Source: CAZSWS01 sp964610765
GTDB taxonomy: Bacteria > Bacteroidota > Bacteroidia > Bacteroidales > Tannerellaceae
Direction of reading: 5' to 3'
Assembly (NCBI GenBank): GCA_964610765.1
Contig: CAZSWS010000068.1
Location: 1 to 14,507, forward strand
Length of the DNA stretch: 14,507 bases
Under the pieces are notes generated by a model. That model had not been told where the DNA came from. It did no database searches and was given only the letters and a program-made list of their open reading frames with translations. Shown here in pieces: positions 1 through 5,700 of the stretch (its first letter is position 1; each line of letters starts with the position of its first letter). A program made the position numbers and the translations under genes.

Positions 1-177
1 TTTTTTCTTTGTGTATTTGCTGAATTTGCGTATTTTCGAGATATAATCATTCATATGATAAAAGAATGAATGAGAAAACATCATGGAGGTCGTGCTAACA
101 CGTTGTGTATGATGTGGATGTTTAACTAACATCGCATAAAGACTAATGTCATTGATACAGTATCTCTATGATTGAAA

Positions 178-208
178 GTTGAGGAATATGTTTTTAGTAC
201 TAATTTTG
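178..208 (+). promoter_or_regulatory. Candidate Bacteroides-type promoter for the acetyltransferase/4Fe-4S pair
   Basis: TAATTTTG at 201-208 fits the Bacteroides -7 consensus TAnnTTTG. GTTG at 178-181 lies 19 bases upstream, the usual place for the -33 TTG element. Transcription would begin near 214-216, so the leader before the ATG at 222 would be only a few bases long. A second TAnnTTTG match (211-218) has no matching -33 element. This is a consensus match only, in AT-rich DNA where chance matches are common. Confidence 0.35.
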
Positions 209-223
209 AATATTTTTGAATAT
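204..223 (+). repeat. Perfect tandem 10-bp direct repeat TTTTGAATAT x2 at the gene start
   Basis: TTTTGAATAT occurs at 204-213 and again, exactly, at 214-223. The repeat overlaps the end of the candidate -7 element, a possible TTG start at 216 and the first two bases of the ATG at 222. The repeat itself is plain in the sequence. Any regulatory consequence is speculative. Confidence 0.6.
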
Positions 224-512
224 GGAAGAACGTAGATTTGTGCATAACAAAGAATCAAAGCGCTATGAGCTACATGTAGGTGAACGGCTTGCTTTAGCTG
301 AGTATATAATCAACAAGGAAGGTACTGTGTATATGACACATACAGAAACTCCCATCGCCTTAGAAGGCCAAGGAGTAGCTTCAGAGCTGATAAAAAAATC
401 ACTGGAAGATATTAAAGAGCAGGGATTGAAAGTTTATCCTCTTTGTCCTTTTGTAGTTGCCTATATCAGAAAAAATCCAGAATGGAAGTCGTTAGTTAAA
501 ACGAACGATTAA
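222..512 (+). CDS. Small GNAT-family N-acetyltransferase (YjdJ/COG2388-like)
   Basis: A predicted 96-residue protein of the short, minimal GNAT type, expected to use acetyl-CoA to acetylate an unknown amine in the cytoplasm. The recognisable part is the acetyl-CoA loop EGQGVASELI (residues 48-57), a form of the GNAT Q/RxxGxG/A motif. A helix and the strand LKVYPLCPFVVAYI (69-82) follow, and the end KNPEWKSLV (84-92) is typical of the YjdJ-like family. There is no signal peptide. I chose the ATG at 222; a TTG at 216 would add only Met-Asn. The gene sits 24 bases before a YjdI-like 4Fe-4S gene, and the same two families are adjacent in E. coli as yjdI-yjdJ, so they form a conserved pair of unknown role. 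The family call is good; the substrate cannot be told. Confidence 0.8.
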   Translation: MEERRFVHNKESKRYELHVGERLALAEYIINKEGTVYMTHTETPIALEGQGVASELIKKSLEDIKEQGLKVYPLCPFVVAYIRKNPEWKSLVKTND

Positions 513-536
513 TAAGAACTTATAAAACCAATAAAA

Positions 537-758
537 ATGTCAAAAAAAATTGTTGAATACAAGGCAGATGATATCACTATCCTCTGGGAACCGGAACTAT
601 GTACACATGCTGGTATATGTGTGAAAACTTTACCAAATGTGTATAACCCCAAAGATAGACCTTGGGTAAAGCCGGAATTTGCTACTACGGATGAGTTAAT
701 TAAACAAATTGATGCCTGTCCTTCAGGTGCATTGAAATATGTGCGAAATAAGAAATAA
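537..758 (+). CDS. Divergent 4Fe-4S mono-cluster protein (Fer4_19/YjdI-like)
   Basis: A 73-residue cytoplasmic protein of the Fer4_19 family (divergent 4Fe-4S mono-cluster, COG3592). The hallmarks are LCTHAGIC (residues 21-28), then LPNVYN (32-37), a Trp at 43, and the C-terminal ACPSGALKY (60-68). Only three cysteines are visible (C22, C28, C61), so a fourth cluster ligand would have to be a non-cysteine residue such as H24, or come from a partner. The length is normal for the family. It follows the GNAT gene by 24 bases and is followed by a strong terminator, so the two genes probably form a bicistronic operon. The function of the pair is not known; an electron-transfer or sensing role is only a guess. 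Confidence 0.85.
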   Translation: MSKKIVEYKADDITILWEPELCTHAGICVKTLPNVYNPKDRPWVKPEFATTDELIKQIDACPSGALKYVRNKK

Positions 759-781
759 AAAGGATCTCTGATTTTTTCATC

Positions 782-813
782 AAAGTGGGCTGTTGAATCA
801 ACAGCCCACTTTT
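782..813 (+). terminator. Intrinsic terminator, probably bidirectional, after the 4Fe-4S gene
   Basis: A perfect 14-bp inverted repeat, AAAGTGGGCTGTTG at 782-795 and CAACAGCCCACTTT at 799-812, encloses a three-base loop AAT. It is followed by a short T run (810-813). On the other strand it also ends in TTT, so it could stop transcription arriving from the convergent GH130 gene. It starts 23 bases after the 4Fe-4S stop codon. Confidence 0.85.
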
Positions 814-831
814 GTTGGTGCGGACCAACAA
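812..831. repeat. Second perfect hairpin abutting the terminator
   Basis: TTGTTGGT (812-819) and ACCAACAA (824-831) form a perfect 8-bp stem with the four-base loop GCGG. It begins on the last base of the preceding terminator stem. It may be a back-up terminator or a stabilising 3' structure. No T run follows it on the plus strand. Confidence 0.55.
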
Positions 832-1142
832 GTTAATAATCATGTACAGCGCACTATCAATTTTCATCTCCAATATATACCGTCTCCAATGCCAATACCT
901 TTAACTACGTAAGTCGGAAACTTAACCGGAAGATTTAAAAAATATCATAAGACGATGATTCGTATGTATTTAAAGCTTTTAGGTAGTAGTAATAATGCTT
1001 CTGAAATACTTTACACTTGAACCTTTGAATTGATTTATTCTTTGCATTGATGATAAGCTTCGAGTCTACATCTTTGATAAATTAGAACCGCAGCTAACAG
1101 CAATCCCAGAGATGAAAATTTAAAACATGGTGTTTCTGTCAA
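832..1142. other. Gene-free spacer between convergent transcription units
   Basis: I see no gene, RNA gene or mobile element in these 311 bases. Minus-strand reading gives only two short open stretches of about 30-50 codons, with stops on both sides and no recognisable motifs. No hairpin with a T run is apparent just after the GH130 stop at 1143. The nearest candidate terminator for the locus is the hairpin at 782-813. The stretch could be decayed coding sequence, but nothing in it proves that. Confidence 0.5.
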
Positions 1143-2282
1143 TTAATTCATATAGTCAGCAATTGCTACAGCTACCTGAGAGTCAGCACATCCGTAGTAC
1201 ATATATAGTTTTTTATTTAGATAAACCAATCCTTCAATAAATACGGTTCCATCGACGTATTGACCACTCTTCTCAAAGGAAGCAGTAGGATAGAAGAAAG
1301 GCTTATCCAATCTGTCTACCACTTTGTAGGGATCTTTTGCATCAAATAGTATTTGCCCTCCACAATAGGCACCTGCAGGATAATCTTTATCTCCATCATG
1401 ATCGCCCGCATGTCCATTTTTACCATTGTAAATCAAAACAATACCATCTTTTGTCAGAAGGGCAGGAGGACCACATTCTGTCAGTCGACTATCAAAATAA
1501 CCTTTCCTGGGAATAGCCAGCTTTTTTAATTCATTGTTTTCATCTAATACAGGTTCCCAGTTGATTAAGTCATCAGATAGAGCAGCACAAATTGCATGTT
1601 CACCCCAATACATCAGATACTTGCCATCTATCTTTTCAATAACTATACAATCATTTTCTATCTTAGTAACGATAGAAGCGGATTTGCATGCTAATTCTTT
1701 AAATCTACCATTATACGCTTTGTCAAAAGCGAGACCATGTTTATCCCAATGAACTAAATCGGTTGACGTAGCCACAGCTAAACGTGGAATCTGACGATTC
1801 CATGCAGTATATAACATGACGTATAAGCCAGTATCTGTCATTGCCACCCGTGGGTCTTCACATCCACCCGGCCATTCAAACTCTTTATTAAGATCTTCTC
1901 CTGGATATAGAATTGGTTCAGATATTCTGGTCATATTGACTCCATCTGAGCTTTCTGCATAACCTATGCGTGAAGTTCGTTTACCGATACCTTGTGCACT
2001 ATTGTCTTCAGCTCGATATAGGACAATGATTTTACCATCTTTCTGTACTGCAGCGGGATTGAAAGTGTCACTTTCCTCCCATTTAACCTTAGTTTTATTC
2101 ATGGGGCAATTAAATACTGATTCCAAAGGAGAAATTACCGGATTTTTTCCCTCGGGGCGAATAAATTCTCCTAAAGTCCATTCAGGAAATAGAGTGTTTG
2201 TATTGTCTGATTCTTTCTTCCGATTACTACAACTCGTAGTTATCACTATGATTAAAAAAGCAATTGCTAAATATTTTTTCAT
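1143..2282 (-). CDS. GH130 lipoprotein, probable beta-mannosidase (beta-1,2 type)
   Basis: A 379-residue five-bladed beta-propeller enzyme of GH130, expected to release mannose from beta-mannosides in the periplasm. A signal peptide leads to a lipobox-like TTSC with C18 as lipidated residue. The family signature GGCEDPRV spans 139-146, with D143 as predicted catalytic acid. Other typical motifs are LYRAED (88-93), WGEH (226-229), ECGPP (269-273), IYNG (284-287) and the C-terminal YYGCADSQVAVA (362-373). Aligned by eye to GH130 phosphorylases, the phosphate-binding Arg of the HRP motif is G227, the Lys before xxxGPP is L267, and the His of YHG is N286. E228 and E269 sit where GH130 beta-1,2-mannosidases such as BT3780 carry candidate base glutamates, as I recall them. 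A hydrolase is therefore more likely than a phosphorylase. It is the last gene of the operon, 16 bases after GH92. Exact linkage is an inference. Confidence 0.85.
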   Translation of the reverse strand: MKKYLAIAFLIIVITTSCSNRKKESDNTNTLFPEWTLGEFIRPEGKNPVISPLESVFNCPMNKTKVKWEESDTFNPAAVQKDGKIIVLYRAEDNSAQGIGKRTSRIGYAESSDGVNMTRISEPILYPGEDLNKEFEWPGGCEDPRVAMTDTGLYVMLYTAWNRQIPRLAVATSTDLVHWDKHGLAFDKAYNGRFKELACKSASIVTKIENDCIVIEKIDGKYLMYWGEHAICAALSDDLINWEPVLDENNELKKLAIPRKGYFDSRLTECGPPALLTKDGIVLIYNGKNGHAGDHDGDKDYPAGAYCGGQILFDAKDPYKVVDRLDKPFFYPTASFEKSGQYVDGTVFIEGLVYLNKKLYMYYGCADSQVAVAIADYMN

Positions 2283-2298
2283 GTTACATTTCAGTGAG

Positions 2299-4554
2299 TT
2301 AGTTATTCATTTTAAAAGAAGGAGGGATAGATGTTTTATCAGTACCCCATTGTTTGTTTGGATGTTTACCCATGATAAATTCCAGCACGCCGCCTTGCAT
2401 TAATTCATCGTGGCTGAACCAGGATTTATTCCAAGGTTTTCCGTTGAGTGTTGCAGATTGGATATATTTATGCTCTGGGTCGTAATTCAAACAGTTTACA
2501 ATAAATGTTTTACCCTCTCCGATATTGATTGTTGCATTTTTAAATACAGGGCTTCCAATGACATACATGGGTAACCCGGGAGTTATTGGGTAAAAACCTA
2601 TTTGTGAAAATACCACAAAAGAAGTAAGACCTCCACCATCTTCGTCTCCGGGGATACCCATCAAATCATCTCTAAACCATTGGTCGAGTAGGGTACGAAT
2701 GCGTTTTTGTGTACGCCAAGGCTGACCGGCATAATTATATAAATAGGGTATGCGCATAGAAGGTTCATTTCCCATTGAAAACTGTCCTACATTGCCTGTA
2801 TGATCTGGATATGAAGCATAAAAATCATATTTAGATCGGCCTAAAGGTTCATTATACATGTGTTCTAATTCATTAATAAAGGCTTCGTTTCCTCCCATTA
2901 ATTGGACTAAATCGCCAATATTATGAGCCACATCCCAGCGATAAATGTATCCATTATTCTCGTCGTAGGCATCACGAGCACCCATAGAGGGTGGAAAACG
3001 GTAGTCAAGATCTTCCATAAAAACACCAAAGGTGTCTTTAGGGTGAAAGAACTTTGTTTTGGGATTAAATACTTTGCGGTAATTTAAGCTTCTATTCAGA
3101 AAGTAAGTAGCTTCTTCTTCTTTTCCTAACTGTTTAGCTATATTGCCCAAACACCATTCGTCATATACAGTTCCTAATGTGACTGCAATAGGTTGGCGTT
3201 TTTCCCAACTATGAACTTCCGGAACGGTTTCTTTTTCATCTTTTGCTAAGCATGGGAAATATCCGTGTTTTTTATAAAACTCATCTAAAACTCCTGCAGG
3301 TTTAGACGACCAAGGTGCAAGAGTCTTCTCTGTGATAGCAGCTTTGCTGTATTGATAGGCTTCTTCTAAATCAAATGTTCTTAGTCCTTTGATATAAGCA
3401 TCAATAACAGTTGCAACGGCATGATTAGAGTTCATACGGCGACTGTCTCCATTAACCTCAGGAAAGGTAGGCATCCATTTGTTTTTCATTTGAGAAGCCA
3501 TGCGAATGAATGAAAAAATCATATCTCCTTCCATTTCAGGTTCAATAATAACACGAAGAGGATGGGTTGCATGGTAGGTATCCCATATCCAATCATCTAC
3601 ATAAAATGATCGACCCTCATCATTATGTACTTTTCCATCGTAAGCGCTGAAATACCTCCCATCCTCTGAGATATTAATCATCCGTTCGTATGTTCTGTAA
3701 AGTGAAGTGTAAAAAACCACCTTCGCTTCTTCGTCATCTCCTTCAACATTGATTTTGCTTAATGTTTCATTCCATATTTGTCTCCCCTTTTTTACTAGAG
3801 AACTTAGTGAGTAATCTTTAATCTCTCGTTGTAGATTTTTCATAGCTTGTTCTTCACTAATATAGGATATACCATATCGAGCTGTAATTTTTTTTGTGTT
3901 TTCGGGGAATTCTAAAATAAAATAAGCGTTTTCACCTTGGGTTTGTGATTGGTTAGCGTCAATTTTATTTGACAGGTGTGTTCCTACTTTAATAGGTTTT
4001 ATATTTGTTTCAAAATAGATATAGACTTTGGTGTTATTTCCTAGCTCTTGATAGCTAGATAGACTATTCCCATTCGTTTTTATTTCTCCTTTTCTCGTTT
4101 TAAAAACGAACATAGGAGAAGAGAAATGTGTAAAATCAAACTCATAGATTGCAGATTGATGTGATGGAGCGAATTGCACATGAATGTCATAATCGTCTAA
4201 ATCAACACTGTAGTAATAAGGTTTGATGACTTCATTGTCATAGCTATATGCAATGGTGCTAGAAATATCAGCTAATGAACCCTGATATGGACTCAGTGTA
4301 AAAGCTGAATTTCCCCGATGACTAGTAACCACTAAGGGTAGTCCGCTGATACGATTACCTGTATAGTTCTCTCTTTCAGGATAAACACGTAGCAGACTGT
4401 TAGGTAGATGCACCGTAGGATAAGTAGGCACTAGCATATGGCTTATATTTCCTATATAAGGATTCACATAGTCAACAGGCGTTTTATTTTCTTTTTTCCC
4501 TGAAACTTTAAATGCAGATAAGGTAAATGCTATTAATAATAAAAAATATTTCAT
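2299..4554 (-). CDS. GH92 exo-alpha-mannosidase, divergent subtype
   Basis: A 751-residue inverting, calcium-dependent exo-alpha-mannosidase of GH92, of normal family length. A type I signal peptide (about residues 1-19, no lipobox) indicates a periplasmic enzyme. An N-terminal beta-sandwich begins at DYVNPYIG (28-35), and an (alpha/alpha)6 barrel follows from about residue 270. Predicted catalytic acid is E532 in DENNGYIYRW (531-540). The general base pair is D637/D639 in GDEDGG, matching the E533 and D642/D644 of BT3990 as I remember them. GNEPS (596-600) and YLYNYAGQPW (604-613) are family hallmarks. The sandwich lacks the usual PFGM and GF-x-THxS motifs, having LPNSLLRVYP and SHRGNS instead. 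Where alpha-1,2 enzymes have a His-Glu pair it has DHTG (584-587). The linkage it cuts is therefore probably not the usual alpha-1,2. It follows a 182-base gap with a stem-loop and is 16 bases before GH130. Confidence 0.9.
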   Translation of the reverse strand: MKYFLLLIAFTLSAFKVSGKKENKTPVDYVNPYIGNISHMLVPTYPTVHLPNSLLRVYPERENYTGNRISGLPLVVTSHRGNSAFTLSPYQGSLADISSTIAYSYDNEVIKPYYYSVDLDDYDIHVQFAPSHQSAIYEFDFTHFSSPMFVFKTRKGEIKTNGNSLSSYQELGNNTKVYIYFETNIKPIKVGTHLSNKIDANQSQTQGENAYFILEFPENTKKITARYGISYISEEQAMKNLQREIKDYSLSSLVKKGRQIWNETLSKINVEGDDEEAKVVFYTSLYRTYERMINISEDGRYFSAYDGKVHNDEGRSFYVDDWIWDTYHATHPLRVIIEPEMEGDMIFSFIRMASQMKNKWMPTFPEVNGDSRRMNSNHAVATVIDAYIKGLRTFDLEEAYQYSKAAITEKTLAPWSSKPAGVLDEFYKKHGYFPCLAKDEKETVPEVHSWEKRQPIAVTLGTVYDEWCLGNIAKQLGKEEEATYFLNRSLNYRKVFNPKTKFFHPKDTFGVFMEDLDYRFPPSMGARDAYDENNGYIYRWDVAHNIGDLVQLMGGNEAFINELEHMYNEPLGRSKYDFYASYPDHTGNVGQFSMGNEPSMRIPYLYNYAGQPWRTQKRIRTLLDQWFRDDLMGIPGDEDGGGLTSFVVFSQIGFYPITPGLPMYVIGSPVFKNATINIGEGKTFIVNCLNYDPEHKYIQSATLNGKPWNKSWFSHDELMQGGVLEFIMGKHPNKQWGTDKTSIPPSFKMNN

Positions 4555-4594
4555 ACGTTATTGTTTTATTTTTCTCCAAGGTCGTATGAAACTC

Positions 4595-4642
4595 ACATGA
4601 TTTTTAATATCATAGTTTTGTGTGCTTTAACAAAAATCATGT
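4595..4642. repeat. 11-bp inverted repeat in the gap before the second GH92
   Basis: ACATGATTTTT (4595-4605) and AAAAATCATGT (4632-4642) are perfect inverted copies separated by 26 bases. They lie upstream of the GH92 start at 4554. They could be a dyad operator or part of an RNA structure in the leader. The symmetry is visible in the sequence; the role is inferred. Confidence 0.5.
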
Positions 4643-4670
4643 ATCGTATCATACAAGAATAAATCATGTA
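4634..4670. repeat. Direct repeat AAATCATGTA, two copies 27 bp apart
   Basis: AAATCATGTA occurs exactly at 4634-4643 and 4661-4670. The first copy overlaps the right arm of the inverted repeat at 4632-4642, so the core ATCATGT is present three times in the gap (twice direct, once inverted). A pattern like this can mark a regulator-binding region, but no known binding consensus was recognised. Confidence 0.5.
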
Positions 4671-4704
4671 ATACTGAGGTTAGAAACATCTCTAACCCCA
4701 GTAT
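4671..4704 (-). terminator. Stem-loop after the surface lipoprotein gene: attenuator or partial terminator
   Basis: ATACTGAGGTTAGA (4671-4684) and TCTAACCCCAGTAT (4691-4704) pair over 14 positions, with one G-U wobble in the minus-strand transcript and a six-base loop. It lies 32 bases after the stop of the DUF1735-type gene. The following minus-strand sequence is only weakly T-rich, so it may act as an attenuator or RNA-processing/stability element rather than a full terminator. It could lower expression of the downstream GH92 and GH130 genes relative to the susCD module. Confidence 0.6.
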
Positions 4705-4736
4705 ATTGTTTATTGGCTTATAGATAAAGAGAACGC

Positions 4737-5684
4737 TTAATTATTTACTATTTCATTTTTGAATACCTCTTTCGACATAGACATGCTTCCTTCTGCTCTT
4801 AATTTGGGCTTATCAGAATCAGCCAAATTCGTATAGGTATATTTTAAGAAAATAGTAGTAGTAACAATTTCTTTTCTTTTATCCGTTGTGTGCGGCACTC
4901 TTTCTGTTTTTACAGATGAAGACTCTTGATTTAAGTTTAAGTCGCTATTTGGACTGCTTAATGTTATAGTCCCATCATTTTCCATAAGTATTTTAACAAT
5001 AAAGTCATTCCTTTCTATATTATTTCTTCCGAATTGACCCGCATAGAAATAACATTCATTGAGGCTAATGGCGTAATACTCTTTGGTTGATATAGTTTGT
5101 TTATTATCATTGTCATTATCTCCATTTCCTTTGGTCAAATAGACATTGAGTTCACCGGTATAGTTGCCTGAGAAAAAGTTTTTCCATTTAATATGAAATA
5201 GTCCTTTACTATATTTATCTTCAGCAATCTTATATTCAGAAACACTTTTAATGCTCAAGGGTAAAACATAATCATTATACATGTTATCAATCTTTTGAAT
5301 ATCAAGATCGATTTTAGAAACAACTTTATCCTCTCCGGAAGGAATTATTAATCCTTCATTATTAATTGTTATAATATTGGTTGGTAATGACGTATAGTAT
5401 AAATCTTTTTGATTTCTGTATTTGTCAAAATTATATTTATTCAGATTCTCTTCGTCATACATCAACTCAGTTAGGATGTTTTTATCATTACCAAGCGTAC
5501 CATTGACCGCAATAGATACTGGTAAGACAATTTTTCCGGATTCAGTGATTTCTATATCTAGCTCTTGCCACCCATTTTTAGTTAGATAAATAAATTTATC
5601 GAACTGCTCGTAGTCTATGGAATCATTACATGAGTAAGTAACGAATAGAGCTACAGTAAGTAGGCTATATATTATTTTTTTCAT
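4737..5684 (-). CDS. Surface glycan-binding lipoprotein, DUF1735/DUF4361 type (SusE position)
   Basis: A 315-residue lipoprotein following susD, the position of SusE/SGBP-type glycan-binding proteins. The signal peptide ends at YSC, with C19 lipidated. The acidic residues just after it (CNDSIDYE) resemble the Bacteroidetes surface-export signal, so it probably faces outward. Residues about 30-155 look like DUF1735: IVLPVSIAVNG (52-62), LYYTSLP (95-101), a SGEDKVVSKIDL stretch (116-127) and YVLPLSI (139-145). Residues about 165-310 resemble the companion DUF4361-like domain, starting NFFSGNYTGEL (169-179). A low-complexity Gly/Asn/Asp run (186-194) sits in the second domain. The gene looks unusually rich in Asn/Lys codons compared with its neighbours, as is common in these fast-evolving binding proteins. 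No catalytic motif is seen. The family call is moderate to good; the ligand is inferred from context. Confidence 0.75.
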   Translation of the reverse strand: MKKIIYSLLTVALFVTYSCNDSIDYEQFDKFIYLTKNGWQELDIEITESGKIVLPVSIAVNGTLGNDKNILTELMYDEENLNKYNFDKYRNQKDLYYTSLPTNIITINNEGLIIPSGEDKVVSKIDLDIQKIDNMYNDYVLPLSIKSVSEYKIAEDKYSKGLFHIKWKNFFSGNYTGELNVYLTKGNGDNDNDNKQTISTKEYYAISLNECYFYAGQFGRNNIERNDFIVKILMENDGTITLSSPNSDLNLNQESSSVKTERVPHTTDKRKEIVTTTIFLKYTYTNLADSDKPKLRAEGSMSMSKEVFKNEIVNN

Positions 5685-5700
5685 CTTATTATATTTTAAA

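Noticed and set aside
832..1142. Short minus-strand open stretches that might be a decayed gene
   Set aside because: None exceeds about 50 codons, the frames change, and no protein family was recognised, so a pseudogene call cannot be supported.
1143..2282. GH43 or other five-bladed propeller hydrolase
   Set aside because: The EDPR signature, the GPP motif and the C-terminal YYGCAD are GH130 features. The GH43 Asp/Asp/Glu arrangement was not seen.
1966..2403. Plus-strand open frame of 145 codons
   Set aside because: It lies antisense across the end of the GH92 gene, the short gap and the start of the GH130 gene, with no recognisable domain. The minus-strand genes explain this DNA fully.
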